Shown here in pieces: positions 18,140 to 27,607 of a stretch of DNA of 64,000 nucleotides. Each line of letters starts with the position of its first letter. The first letter of the stretch is position 1. Position numbers and translations under genes: made by a program. The notes beneath the pieces were generated by a model. That model was not told the origin of the DNA, ran no database searches, and saw only the letters and a program-made list of their open reading frames with translations. The DNA is from Pseudoalteromonas rubra (lineage in GTDB: Bacteria; Pseudomonadota; Gammaproteobacteria; Enterobacterales; Alteromonadaceae), in NCBI RefSeq assembly GCF_001482385.1, contig NZ_CP013612.1:1240001-1304000 (forward strand), read 5' to 3'.

Positions 18140-20728
18140 ATGAACAGCCAATTTCGCAAAAAATTACCTGACTCTTCGTTGTGTTATTACGACACCCGCG
18201 AAGCGGTCGAAGCCATTAAGCCGGGTGCTTATGATGGCTTGCCTTATACCTCTAAAGTGTTAGCAGAAAACCTGGTACGCCGCGCTGAGCCTGAAAAACT
18301 CAACGATTACCTGACTCAAATTATCGAACGTCGTCGCGATCTGGATTTCCCCTGGTTTCCGGCGCGCGTGGTTTGCCATGACATCCTTGGCCAGACTGCA
18401 CTGGTGGACCTTGCTGGTCTGCGCGATGCCATAGCAGAAAAAGGCGGCGATCCGGCTAAAGTAAACCCCGTAGTCCCGACTCAGCTTATTGTTGATCACA
18501 GTTTGGCGGTTGAGCACGCGGGCTACGAAGAGAATGCCTTTGAGAAAAACCGGGCGATTGAAGACCGACGTAATGACGATCGTTTCCACTTTATTAACTG
18601 GACCAAAACTGCATTTAAAAATGTCGACGTGATCCCGCCAGGCAATGGTATTTTACACCAGATAAACTTGGAGAAGATGTCGCCGGTTATCCAGGCGCGT
18701 GATGGCGTGGCATTTCCAGATACCCTGGTTGGTACCGACAGCCATACGCCACATGTTGATGCGCTGGGCGTGATTGCGGTAGGTGTGGGTGGCCTTGAGG
18801 CTGAGAGCGTCATGCTGGGACGAGCCTCATATATGCGTTTGCCGGATATCGTAGGTGTCGAGCTGGTTGGCAAGCGTCAGCCGGGGATCACTGCGACAGA
18901 TATCGTGCTGGCGATCACAGAGTTCTTGCGCCAGGAACGTGTGGTTTCCTCTTACCTGGAGTTCTTCGGCGAAGGCTGTGATGGTCTGTCTTTGGGTGAC
19001 CGAGCGACTATTTCCAACATGACACCGGAATATGGCGCAACGGCAGCCATGTTCTATATCGATCAGCAAACCATCGACTACCTGCGTTTAACGGGTCGGG
19101 ATGATGAGCAGATCAAACTCGTCGAGCAATATGCAAAACATACAGGCTTGTGGGCTGATGCTATGACCGGTGCACAGTACGAGCGGGTGCTGAAATTTGA
19201 TTTATCATCAGTTGGCCGCAATCTGGCTGGTCCATCCAACCCACACCGGCGAGTCGCCACGGCAGATCTGGCCAAGCAAGGTATTGTGGCTGACTATGAA
19301 CAGCGTGAAGGCGAAATGCCAGACGGTGCGGTGATCATTGCAGCCATCACCAGCTGTACCAACACCAGTAACCCGCGTAACGTAGTCGCAGCCGGACTGC
19401 TGGCACGTAATGCGAATAAACTGGGCCTGAGTCGCAAGCCTTGGGTCAAAACGTCATTTGCGCCGGGCTCAAAAGCGGTTCGTTCTTACATGGAAGAAGC
19501 GCAGTTACTGCCTGAACTGGAGCGGTTAGGCTTTGGTATCGTTGCATTTGCCTGTACTACCTGTAATGGCATGAGTGGCGCACTGGATCCAAAAATTCAG
19601 CAGGAAGTGATTGATCGCGATCTGTACTCCACCGCTGTGCTATCCGGTAACCGGAACTTTGATGGCCGAATCCATCCTTATGCGAAACAGGCTTTCCTGG
19701 CATCACCACCGTTGGTTGTAGCCTATGCTATCGCGGGCTCGGTCCGCTTCGATATTGAAAACGGTGTTTTAGGCAATGATCAGGATGGTAATCCGATTAC
19801 TTTAAAAGACATCTGGCCGAGCGATGAAGAGATAGACGCAGTAATCGCACAGAGTGTGAAGCCGGAGCAATTCCGTGCCGTTTACGAACCTATGTTTGAC
19901 CTGAGCGTTGACTATGGTGAAGAAAACGACCCGCTTTATCAGTGGCGTGAGATGAGTACCTATATCCGTCGTCCGCCCTACTGGGAAGGCGCATTAGCGG
20001 GTGAGCGCACGATGAAAGGCATGCGACCGCTTGCGATTCTGGGTGATAACATCACCACAGATCACCTGTCTCCGTCGAATGCAATTTTGGCATCCAGCGC
20101 TGCCGGTGAGTATCTGGCGAAAATGGGTCTGCCAGAAGAAGACTTTAACTCGTATGCAACGCACCGCGGTGATCACCTGACGGCACAGCGTGCAACCTTT
20201 GCCAACCCTAAGTTGCTAAACGAAATGGTGACGGAAAACGGTGAAGTGCAGCAGGGCTCTTTGGCGCGCCTTGAACCTGAAGGCAAAGTAACCCGTATGT
20301 GGGAAGCTATCGAAACCTATATGGATCGCAAGCAGCCGCTGATCATTGTGGCGGGAGCAGACTATGGTCAGGGCTCGTCTCGCGACTGGGCAGCTAAAGG
20401 CGTGCGTTTAGCGGGTGTAGAAGTGATTGTGGCCGAGGGCTTTGAGCGTATTCACCGTACCAATCTGATCGGGATGGGTGTGTTACCGCTGGAGTTCCTA
20501 AATGGCACAACGCGTAAAACGCTGGAGCTGGATGGTACTGAAACATATGATGTGGAAGGCACGCGCACTCCAGGCGCAACGTTGAACCTGATCATCCATC
20601 GTAGCAATGGCGTACAGATCGAAGTACCGGTGTTGTGTCGTCTTGATACAGAAGAAGAAGTGTCTATTTACGAAGCCGGTGGTGTACTTCAACGCTTTGC
20701 CAAAGATTTTCTGGAAGCAAACGCATAA
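18140..20728 (+). CDS. acnD: Fe/S-dependent 2-methylcitrate dehydratase AcnD
   Basis: An aconitase-family enzyme that dehydrates 2-methylcitrate to a methylaconitate isomer; it works with PrpF in place of PrpD. I use the ATG at 18140 (GGAAG six bases upstream), giving 862 aa, the AcnD length. The [4Fe-4S] cysteines are in ITSCTNTSNPRN and FACTTCNGMSG. Substrate motifs include VVPTQLIVDHS, GTDSHTPHVD, and the swivel-domain GQGSSRDWAAKG. It is fourth in the operon. Confidence 0.96.
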   Translation: MNSQFRKKLPDSSLCYYDTREAVEAIKPGAYDGLPYTSKVLAENLVRRAEPEKLNDYLTQIIERRRDLDFPWFPARVVCHDILGQTALVDLAGLRDAIAEKGGDPAKVNPVVPTQLIVDHSLAVEHAGYEENAFEKNRAIEDRRNDDRFHFINWTKTAFKNVDVIPPGNGILHQINLEKMSPVIQARDGVAFPDTLVGTDSHTPHVDALGVIAVGVGGLEAESVMLGRASYMRLPDIVGVELVGKRQPGITATDIVLAITEFLRQERVVSSYLEFFGEGCDGLSLGDRATISNMTPEYGATAAMFYIDQQTIDYLRLTGRDDEQIKLVEQYAKHTGLWADAMTGAQYERVLKFDLSSVGRNLAGPSNPHRRVATADLAKQGIVADYEQREGEMPDGAVIIAAITSCTNTSNPRNVVAAGLLARNANKLGLSRKPWVKTSFAPGSKAVRSYMEEAQLLPELERLGFGIVAFACTTCNGMSGALDPKIQQEVIDRDLYSTAVLSGNRNFDGRIHPYAKQAFLASPPLVVAYAIAGSVRFDIENGVLGNDQDGNPITLKDIWPSDEEIDAVIAQSVKPEQFRAVYEPMFDLSVDYGEENDPLYQWREMSTYIRRPPYWEGALAGERTMKGMRPLAILGDNITTDHLSPSNAILASSAAGEYLAKMGLPEEDFNSYATHRGDHLTAQRATFANPKLLNEMVTENGEVQQGSLARLEPEGKVTRMWEAIETYMDRKQPLIIVAGADYGQGSSRDWAAKGVRLAGVEVIVAEGFERIHRTNLIGMGVLPLEFLNGTTRKTLELDGTETYDVEGTRTPGATLNLIIHRSNGVQIEVPVLCRLDTEEEVSIYEAGGVLQRFAKDFLEANA

Positions 20729-20818
20729 ACAATTCCGTTCTCGCTCCACTGCCACTGTGGAGCTTATCTGAGCAGGGGGCACTCGCTGTGTGTGCCCGCG
20801 CTGCTATTTAGGAAGAAA

Positions 20819-22000
20819 ATGATGACTTTCAAACCTCAACTACGTGTGCCTGCGACTTATATGCGTGGTGGCACCTCTAAAGGCGTGTTTTTTAATCTCA
20901 GTGATCTGCCGAAAGCTGCACAGGTTGCCGGTGAGGCACGCGATAAGCTGTTACTGCGAGTAATTGGCAGCCCGGATCCTTATGGTAAACAAACGGACGG
21001 GATGGGTGGTGCAACTTCTAGCACCAGTAAAACCGTGATCTTGTCTAAAAGTAATAAAGCGGACCATGATGTCGACTATTTATTTGGTCAGGTCGCCATA
21101 GACAAACCTTTCATTGACTGGAGTGGTAATTGCGGAAATTTGACCGCCGCAGTGGGGGCATTTGCGATCAGCAATGGTTTGGTCGATGCCAGCCGAGTCC
21201 CTGAAAACGGCATAGCTGTAGTGCGGATCTGGCAAGCAAACATAGAAAAATCCATTATTGCGCATATTCCTATGCGCAATGGCGAAGTTCAGGAAAGCGG
21301 TGATTTTGAGCTGGATGGCGTAACCTTTCCTGCCGCAGAAGTGGTGGTGGAGTTTATTGATCCGGCAGATGCAGATGCCGATATGTTCCCCAGCGGCAAC
21401 TTGGTCGATCAGCTGGAAGTGCCGGATGTAGGTACTTTCGACGTTACTATGATTAATGCCGGGATCCCCACCTTGTTTTTCCGCGCGGAGGATCTGGGTT
21501 ACACCGGAGTGGAGCTGCAAGAAGCCATCAATGGTGATGCTGCTGCATTGGCACGTTTTGAAAAAATCCGCGCTTATGGCGCCGTTAAGATGGGTCTGAT
21601 TGAGCACATTGACGAAGCTAAAATACGTCAGCATACGCCTAAAATTGCGTTTGTATGCGGTGCCAAAGCGTATACCGCATCCAGTGGTAAAGCGATTTCA
21701 GAGCAGGATATCGACTTGTCTGTTCGTGCCTTATCGATGGGCAAGTTGCACCATGCCATGATGGGGACTGCGGCCGTTGCGATTGCCACAGCCGCAGCCA
21801 TTCCAGGCACGCTGGTAAATTTGGCAGCAGGCGGTGGCGAGCGTAATAGTGTTACTTTTGGTCATCCTTCAGGCACGCTAAAAGTGGGGGCTGAAGCAGA
21901 GCAAGTGAATGGCCGCTGGTTGGCAAAGAAAGCGGTGATGAGTCGTAGCGCCAGGGTGGTTATGGAGGGGCATGTCAGGGTCCCGCAGGAACAAGTTTAA
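20819..22000 (+). CDS. prpF: 2-methylaconitate cis-trans isomerase PrpF
   Basis: Isomerises the methylaconitate released by AcnD so that it can be rehydrated to 2-methylisocitrate. The ATG codons at 20819 and 20822 follow GGAAG at 20811-20815; either may be used, giving about 393 aa. Family features: RVPATYMRGGTSKGVFF at the N-terminus, DGMGGATSSTSKT, DWSGNCGNLTAAVGAFA (catalytic Cys region), INAGIPT and GGGERNSVTFGHPSG. It is the last gene of the operon and is followed by a terminator. Confidence 0.95.
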   Translation: MMTFKPQLRVPATYMRGGTSKGVFFNLSDLPKAAQVAGEARDKLLLRVIGSPDPYGKQTDGMGGATSSTSKTVILSKSNKADHDVDYLFGQVAIDKPFIDWSGNCGNLTAAVGAFAISNGLVDASRVPENGIAVVRIWQANIEKSIIAHIPMRNGEVQESGDFELDGVTFPAAEVVVEFIDPADADADMFPSGNLVDQLEVPDVGTFDVTMINAGIPTLFFRAEDLGYTGVELQEAINGDAAALARFEKIRAYGAVKMGLIEHIDEAKIRQHTPKIAFVCGAKAYTASSGKAISEQDIDLSVRALSMGKLHHAMMGTAAVAIATAAAIPGTLVNLAAGGGERNSVTFGHPSGTLKVGAEAEQVNGRWLAKKAVMSRSARVVMEGHVRVPQEQV

Positions 22001-22010
22001 TGATGTACTT

Positions 22011-22037
22011 CAGCCCGGTTTATCCGGGCTGATTTTT
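22011..22037 (+). terminator. rho-independent terminator of the prp operon
   Basis: CAGCCCGG (22011-22018) and CCGGGCTG (22024-22031) form a perfect 8-bp stem with a 5-nt loop, followed by ATTTTT. Confidence 0.85.
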
Positions 22038-22051
22038 AAGGAACGAAGAAT

Positions 22052-22657
22052 ATGTATGAAGCGATATTTTCAATAGCCCTGACAACGGCCTTGTTACTTG
22101 GTTCTCCCGGACCCGCTCCATTGGCACTGGCTGCGGTTGGAGCCAGCTCTGGTGCTCGCGGTGGTGTGCCATTTCTATCTGGGATTCTGCTGGGCTTGCT
22201 GGTTGCTATTATTGCGGCTGCGACAGGTCTGGGCGCCCTATTGTTGAGTTATCCCAATCTCAGCGCGGTATGTCAGATAGTGGCCATTGTTTACTTGTTT
22301 TACGTCGCGTATAAAATCGCAAACAATCATAGCGGTCTGTCAGATATTGCGGGCAGTGAAGTGGGGTTTCGGGATGGGTTTATTTTGAACCTGTTAAACC
22401 CTAAGGCTTACGCTGCCTGCATTGCTATTTTTGCTAATAACAGTGTGCCTGATGTCACCCCGGTGATGGGGGCGATATTGGCAGCGAGCACCTGCTTTAT
22501 CATTGCTATTGTCGTGGATAGCCTTTGGCTGATGCTTGGCGGCGTATTGCACCGTTTCATTAAAACACCGATACAATTGCGTAATTTACGTTTATTTTTT
22601 GCTTTTTTGTTAACCTGTCTGCTAATTTGGATTAGTACAACCCACCTTCTTAACTGA
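22052..22657 (+). CDS. LysE/RhtB-family amino-acid exporter
   Basis: The 201-aa product has the six-helix layout of LysE/RhtB efflux proteins: helix 1 with the family's GSPGPAPLALAAVGA motif, then helices near 40-65, 70-90, 110-130, 140-165 and 175-198. NLLNPKAY in the loop before helix 4 is also typical. The substrate cannot be predicted. AAGGAACG lies upstream of the ATG. The next gene starts seven bases after its stop, so the two are probably cotranscribed. Confidence 0.88.
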   Translation: MYEAIFSIALTTALLLGSPGPAPLALAAVGASSGARGGVPFLSGILLGLLVAIIAAATGLGALLLSYPNLSAVCQIVAIVYLFYVAYKIANNHSGLSDIAGSEVGFRDGFILNLLNPKAYAACIAIFANNSVPDVTPVMGAILAASTCFIIAIVVDSLWLMLGGVLHRFIKTPIQLRNLRLFFAFLLTCLLIWISTTHLLN

Positions 22658-22664
22658 GACTGCC

Positions 22665-23042
22665 ATGGAACGCTTTCATTCAATCTCCGTAGATACTGAA
22701 CGCTTAAATGGCGATCTGTTAATGAGTTTTAAGGCACTGGGTAAGGTCAGTCACGCTGATTATATGGCCATTAAAGCTGTGATAGATAGTGCATTGAGAG
22801 CGGCTGTTGGCCAGAAAATCAGGGTGTTGGTGGATGTCACTGAGTTTAAGGGCTGGGACCTCCATGCAGCCTGGGACGATATCGCACTCGCACTGAATCA
22901 CAGCCATGACTTTTACAAGATTGCGGTGCTGGGTAACAGTCGCTGGCAAAAATTTGCGGCCAAAGTGGGTAATTGGTTTGTTGCAGGTGAGTCACGTTAT
23001 TTTGAGGAAAAAACGCAAGCCTTGTCATGGTTAACAAAGTAG
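22665..23042 (+). CDS. SpoIIAA/STAS-like protein
   Basis: The 125-aa protein matches the SpoIIAA-like (DUF3478) fold: GKVSHADYMAIKAVIDSAL in helix 1, IRVLVDVTEFKGWDLHAAWDD, KIAVLGNSRWQKFAAKVGNWF, and RYFEEKTQALSWL at the end. The family is a STAS relative of unknown role found as stand-alone cytoplasmic proteins. It probably belongs to one transcript with the LysE gene. Confidence 0.82.
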   Translation: MERFHSISVDTERLNGDLLMSFKALGKVSHADYMAIKAVIDSALRAAVGQKIRVLVDVTEFKGWDLHAAWDDIALALNHSHDFYKIAVLGNSRWQKFAAKVGNWFVAGESRYFEEKTQALSWLTK

Positions 23043-23110
23043 GTGGTCCCTGCGAGCGCGAACCATATATAATGGTCTGTGAGGCGTTAGTTAAAGGCTG
23101 AAATAAACTT

Positions 23111-23803
23111 ATGAACACACTTTTTATCACAGGTGCAAATCGGGGGATCGGGCTTGCGCTCGTAAAGCTTTATCTTGAGCAGGGCTGGCGAGTACTGGCA
23201 AGTTGCAGGACGCCGCAATCGGCTGAGACATTGTGGCAACTTGAGCAGCAATTTAGCCATTTGCAGATATTTGCGCTGGACGTTACCCAATATGAGCAGA
23301 TGAATAAACTGGCGAAATCGCTCAGTGAAACGCCCATTGATTTAGTCATCAATAATGCCGGGGTTTATGGCCCAAAGGGCTATGCCTTTGGTGACTGTGA
23401 TGTCGAGCAGTGGAAGCATGTGATGGAAGTCAATGTAATCGCACCTCTGAAGCTGGCCGAGGCGTTTAGCGCGCACCTAAAGCTAGGTGAAGGAAAAACA
23501 TTTGCTGTGTTGTCATCCAAAGTTGGCAGCATGACGAATAACACCAAAGGGGGCGGTTACATATATCGTAGCTCGAAAGCAGCTTTAAACTCAGTAGTAA
23601 AGAGCCTGTCAAATGACCTGTTGCCTGAAGGGATCAAAACGGTAGCACTGCACCCAGGCTGGGTAAAAACCGATATGGGTGGCCCTAACGCGCTGATTTC
23701 AGTCGAAGAGTCTGCACACGGGCTCAAACAAGTGCTGGATGAACTTCACGAAGCGCAAAGTGGTGGATTTTATGATTACCAGGGACTTGCCATTCCCTGG
23801 TAG
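23111..23803 (+). CDS. short-chain dehydrogenase/reductase
   Basis: Classical SDR of 230 aa. The Rossmann motif TGANRGIG is near the N-terminus, followed by NNAGVYG, the catalytic Ser in VLSSKVGSM, and YRSSK (catalytic Tyr and Lys). It resembles the csgA-like SDR subgroup. Substrate unknown, with NAD(P)H as cofactor. It converges with the FAD oxidoreductase gene, 19 bp between the ends. Confidence 0.9.
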   Translation: MNTLFITGANRGIGLALVKLYLEQGWRVLASCRTPQSAETLWQLEQQFSHLQIFALDVTQYEQMNKLAKSLSETPIDLVINNAGVYGPKGYAFGDCDVEQWKHVMEVNVIAPLKLAEAFSAHLKLGEGKTFAVLSSKVGSMTNNTKGGGYIYRSSKAALNSVVKSLSNDLLPEGIKTVALHPGWVKTDMGGPNALISVEESAHGLKQVLDELHEAQSGGFYDYQGLAIPW

Positions 23804-23822
23804 ACCCTGTACCTGTTGCGCT

Positions 23823-25157
23823 TTACGAAAACTTGTCCTGAATTTGCGCCAGGTGATAGTAACCGAGCTGGCCAAAACGGCGGAGTTGTGGAAAGGGGAT
23901 TTTGGGTAAAGGCCGCTGATAAAGCGGTAAGTCAGGTACTTTATCCTTCATGGTCAGTTGCGCCAGTCGGTAGCCGGCTTGTGAGCTAAATGACACCCCT
24001 GAACCACAATAACCCAAAATATATCCGACATTGCCCTCAAAAAAGACGTGCGGCATATCATCCAGTGCTGCAGCGATATAGCCGTGCCAGTAATAGTCGT
24101 GTGCTATATCTTTGAGGCAAGGAAAGCACTCTGCAAGAGCCGATTTAAGATGAGTAAGGTATTTGGTTTTATGCTGATCTTTGGCGAAAACAGCACCTCG
24201 GCCACCAAATAACAGTCGATTATCTGGCAATAACCGGTAGTAATATTTAAGTCTGCGGGTATCCATGACGACCTGATGAGTTTTCAGGCCTGTTTGTGTC
24301 AGCTCGTCATTGCACAGTGGCCGTGTCACAAAGATACTGCTTAGGATCGGCAGGTATCGGTTGTCAATCAATGGGTGGCTGTGTTTATTGTTGTATGCGT
24401 TACCTGTGTACAACAGCTTATCAGCGCTGATGGTTTGATCGTTAACACTCAGCTGGTGGCGTTGGCCATGTTTAACTTCACTGGCAAGACTGTGCTCGAA
24501 TAACGTAACCCCAGCCTGGATGGCCATGTCGCGGTAACCCAGTAGCAGTTTGAGCGGGTGTAATCCAAAGCCATTTTCGTAGCGCATGGCACCATGAGCA
24601 TGGTGATTTAGCATGAATTGAGTTTCAAGTGCATCGCGGCTGAGCAGCTGGCTCGCGTCATTGCCAAAATTATCTGAGATAAACTTTGCAGCGCTTTGTA
24701 AGTTATTATAAGCCTGAGCATTATGTGCAATTTTAAGATAGCCTGATGCTTGTGCATCGCAGTCAATCTGGTGTGTTTCAATCAGCGATCGGACCCTGTT
24801 CACCCCGCCCTGAAACTCTTCATAAATGCCGCGGCTGACATCTATACCCCAGCGTTTTGCATAATCAGCATAGCCAAGTCGCCCCGAGGCTGGTAGCGCA
24901 AATCCTGCATTTCGGGCGCTTGCCCCGAAGCCAACCTGATTGGCTTCAAGCACACATACCTTCTGTTGATAGGTATGGGCCAGATAGTAAGCGCTCAACA
25001 AGCCACTAAAGCCACCACCGATGATGGCCACATCGAAATGCTCAGAAGTCTGTGGCGCCGAGTTTGCGATTGGCAGAGGTTGAGTTGCGGCCCAGTAGCT
25101 GGGGGCGAATGCTTGTCCCTGGCAATGGGGAGCATGGAGTGGATCAAAAGTGTGCAT
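23823..25157 (-). CDS. FAD-dependent oxidoreductase (DAO family, PuuB/OrdL-like)
   Basis: The start is taken as the ATG at 25157, overlapping the stop of the GNAT gene by one base (TGATG), giving 444 aa. The FAD-binding motif is IIGGGFSGLLSAYYLA, followed by LEANQVGFGASARNAGFA, typical of DAO-family enzymes related to gamma-glutamylputrescine oxidase. FEGNVGYILGYCGSGVSF near the C-terminus closes the FAD site. It probably oxidises an amine or amino-acid derivative; the true substrate is unknown. It is coupled to the acetyltransferase upstream. Confidence 0.88.
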   Translation of the reverse strand: MHTFDPLHAPHCQGQAFAPSYWAATQPLPIANSAPQTSEHFDVAIIGGGFSGLLSAYYLAHTYQQKVCVLEANQVGFGASARNAGFALPASGRLGYADYAKRWGIDVSRGIYEEFQGGVNRVRSLIETHQIDCDAQASGYLKIAHNAQAYNNLQSAAKFISDNFGNDASQLLSRDALETQFMLNHHAHGAMRYENGFGLHPLKLLLGYRDMAIQAGVTLFEHSLASEVKHGQRHQLSVNDQTISADKLLYTGNAYNNKHSHPLIDNRYLPILSSIFVTRPLCNDELTQTGLKTHQVVMDTRRLKYYYRLLPDNRLLFGGRGAVFAKDQHKTKYLTHLKSALAECFPCLKDIAHDYYWHGYIAAALDDMPHVFFEGNVGYILGYCGSGVSFSSQAGYRLAQLTMKDKVPDLPLYQRPLPKIPFPQLRRFGQLGYYHLAQIQDKFS

Positions 25158-25762
25158 CAGAACTCCAGTACCATTTCGGCTGCCTGACAATGACACTCGT
25201 TACCACAGACTGGACAGCAATACCCTTCGTGCAGGGAGAGATCCAGCCAGCGATCATCGTGTGCTTTGACGAGCTTGCCCCCGGATTTGGAGAAGTATTT
25301 TACAGCACCATTGCCTGGGCTTTGCATCCACAGATGAGATACACCCGCTTTGGCTCCCTGTTGTTTCAGCACTTCAACAGACGCTTTGAGTAACTTAGGT
25401 CCAATCCCCTGTCCCTGTGCATCCGGGTGAATTGCAATGCATTTAAAGTACGCCATCTGCATTGGGTCTACTGGCCAGAGTGTTGTTGAACACCATTTGT
25501 CAATTGGCCACTGGCCAGCGCTGTAAGAGGTTCTGAATCCAACAACTCTGTGTAACTCGTCAACAGCCACAAAAGAGGCGTTCAGACCATGTTGAGTACC
25601 TCGTTGATGCATCATTTTGATGCCGTCCAGATCAAGGTAATTCTCTCCGTGGACCAGGTTACCGAGCTCGATCACTGCCGGGTAATGCGTTGAGTTGAGT
25701 GGGAGGATTGAGATCATATGCGATTGCCAAGTGTCATTTACAAAGTTGTCATTCTGCAGCAT
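25157..25762 (-). CDS. GNAT-family N-acetyltransferase with C-terminal Cys/His cluster
   Basis: The 201-aa protein has the acetyl-CoA motif A in FKCIAIHPDAQGQGIGPKLL and the later GNGAVKYFSKSGG segment. The start may be M1 or the Met at residue 16 (MISILPLNSTHYP), where the GNAT fold begins. The last 25 residues carry CCPVCGNECHC, a possible zinc-binding knuckle not usual for GNATs. Its stop overlaps the ATG of the FAD oxidoreductase, so the two are translationally coupled and may act in one amine pathway. Confidence 0.85.
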   Translation of the reverse strand: MLQNDNFVNDTWQSHMISILPLNSTHYPAVIELGNLVHGENYLDLDGIKMMHQRGTQHGLNASFVAVDELHRVVGFRTSYSAGQWPIDKWCSTTLWPVDPMQMAYFKCIAIHPDAQGQGIGPKLLKASVEVLKQQGAKAGVSHLWMQSPGNGAVKYFSKSGGKLVKAHDDRWLDLSLHEGYCCPVCGNECHCQAAEMVLEF

Positions 25763-26001
25763 TTCTTAATTGAAAACAAAGCTGTTCAAAAATACTTGCA
25801 CAAAATAGGTACGAAATTAGTGTGTTTTATGTTCAACTATTATTGACAGCGATGTCATCTTGGTAATAATTGTGACAACAGTATGTCTGATGTAGATGTT
25901 GCAATGATCTTTTTTGGCAGGCTGTTTACAACAACGATAATAAGCGAAATCGGGGTGCTCGCAGAGTGTCCCACAACACAACAACATGTAAAGGATGTCT
26001 T

Positions 26002-27444
26002 ATGAATAAACTAAACTTTGTCAGTCTGGCAGTGATCGGGGGTCTTAGTGCGCCCGCTTTGGCCCTCAATGTACAGCCTGATCCGAACAATTCCGGTGCT
26101 TATTTACTCGACCGTGCAGGCCTTCAGGCTGCCGAGTCAACGCTGACTGCTAACCCTATGTATGCGGTCTGGGCAAAAGCATTACAAACACGCAGCAATG
26201 CCATTGTTGATGCTATTGTTCCGGGTGCGGCCAGCAACCCCGATAATGTAAAACGTGTAGAGCGTGTATTTGGTCAAAGTGAGTGGGATTTTTTGACCCA
26301 AATGGCGGCACCTGAATACACCTATACACGCTTTTTACGCGCAATTGGTAAGTTTCCTGCTTTTTGTGGTGATTACACAGACGGCCGTAATGCGGATGCT
26401 ATTTGTAAAAAGTCTATAGTTACCGCATTTGCACATTTTGCTCAGGAAACGGGTGGCCATATTTCGAAAGACAATGTGTCAGACAACCCGTTACGGCTGG
26501 AAGAGTGGCAGCAGGCGCTGGTACATGTGCGCGAAATGGGCTGGTCAGAAGGTCAACCCGGTTACACTACAGGGTGCGGTCAAAATGACTGGCAAAACCG
26601 TCGCTGGCCCTGCGCTGATGGGCAGGGTTACTTCGGTCGTGGTGCCAAACAGCTATCTTACCACTTTAACTATGGCATGTTCTCTGAGGCAATGTTCGAC
26701 GGTGACGCGACCGTATTGCTGAATAACCCTGCTTTGGTTGCTGACTCCTGGCTAAACCTGGCTTCTGCTATTTGGTTTTTCCTGACGCCTCAGGCCCCAA
26801 AACCGGCAATGTTGCACGTGATTGACCGTACCTGGGTACCGTCTCAAACTGAGCTGAATGCCGGCATTGGTTATGGCTTTGGTACCACAATTAACGTCAT
26901 CAATGGTGGTATCGAGTGTGGCGAGCATAACAGAAACAAAGGCCAGCCAGTTAATCGTATTCGCTACTGGGAGGGCTTGTCTCACTATTACAACATTCCG
27001 GTAGAAAGTGATGAGGAAAACACCTGCTGGCAACAAACACCCTTTGGCAGTTTGAATCTGGATGGTGCCGGCGAAGTGCTTTACACCAACTGGGAGGCAA
27101 ACTGGGAGTACTACGCCGATCGCCCAGGTGGATTCTCATTTGAATGTAAGCTGGTAGGTTATCAGACTGCTTACTCTGCGCTTGTTGAAGGCGATTATGA
27201 GAAATGTGTAACCAACTTCTATGGCTCACATACCGGCTGGCCGGTTGTCACTGTCGTTGACAACCTGCCGCCACCGGATGATAAACCACCGGTAGACAAT
27301 GTCGCTGCGTGGGAAGCAAATAAGGTCTACTTGCAAGGCGATAAAGCCAGCTTTAACGGCAAAGTCTATGTTGCTAAGTGGTGGACTCGTGGTGACGAGC
27401 CAAACGGGACAGGCCCCTGGGAGCTAGTGCCTGCGGCACAATAA
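26002..27444 (+). CDS. secreted GH19 chitinase with C-terminal chitin-binding module
   Basis: The ATG at 26002 follows AAAGGA and starts a signal peptide (cleavage near ALA). The 480-aa enzyme hydrolyses chitin by the inverting GH19 mechanism. The catalytic region shows FAHFAQETGGH (catalytic Glu), YFGRGAKQLSYHFNYG, a substrate-groove feature of family 19, and INVINGGIECG. A Pro-rich linker (PPPDDKPPVDN) leads to a CBM5/12 module with AWEANKVYLQGDKASFNGKVY and a WW pair. A second, partial copy of its 3' part is at 28598-28909. Confidence 0.95.
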   Translation: MNKLNFVSLAVIGGLSAPALALNVQPDPNNSGAYLLDRAGLQAAESTLTANPMYAVWAKALQTRSNAIVDAIVPGAASNPDNVKRVERVFGQSEWDFLTQMAAPEYTYTRFLRAIGKFPAFCGDYTDGRNADAICKKSIVTAFAHFAQETGGHISKDNVSDNPLRLEEWQQALVHVREMGWSEGQPGYTTGCGQNDWQNRRWPCADGQGYFGRGAKQLSYHFNYGMFSEAMFDGDATVLLNNPALVADSWLNLASAIWFFLTPQAPKPAMLHVIDRTWVPSQTELNAGIGYGFGTTINVINGGIECGEHNRNKGQPVNRIRYWEGLSHYYNIPVESDEENTCWQQTPFGSLNLDGAGEVLYTNWEANWEYYADRPGGFSFECKLVGYQTAYSALVEGDYEKCVTNFYGSHTGWPVVTVVDNLPPPDDKPPVDNVAAWEANKVYLQGDKASFNGKVYVAKWWTRGDEPNGTGPWELVPAAQ

Positions 27445-27534
27445 TGCCTGGTCGGCCTAGTATTAGATTAACTGACTGATACATTATGCAGCAAAAGACC
27501 TTGTGCTAGCCTTGGGGCTTTAGCTAATCATGAC

Positions 27535-27580
27535 TATGTATCTCAATAGATAACTCCGGTATTTTCTATTGAGATACATA
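27535..27580. repeat. perfect 16-bp stem hairpin
   Basis: TATGTATCTCAATAGA (27535-27550) and TCTATTGAGATACATA (27565-27580) flank a 14-nt loop. It lies 90 bp after the chitinase stop and just before the IS256 end. No T-run follows, so it may be a repeat or mobile-element hairpin rather than a simple terminator. Confidence 0.6.
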
Positions 27581-27607
27581 ATGGCAACTAGAGCGAAGTT
27601 ATAATCG

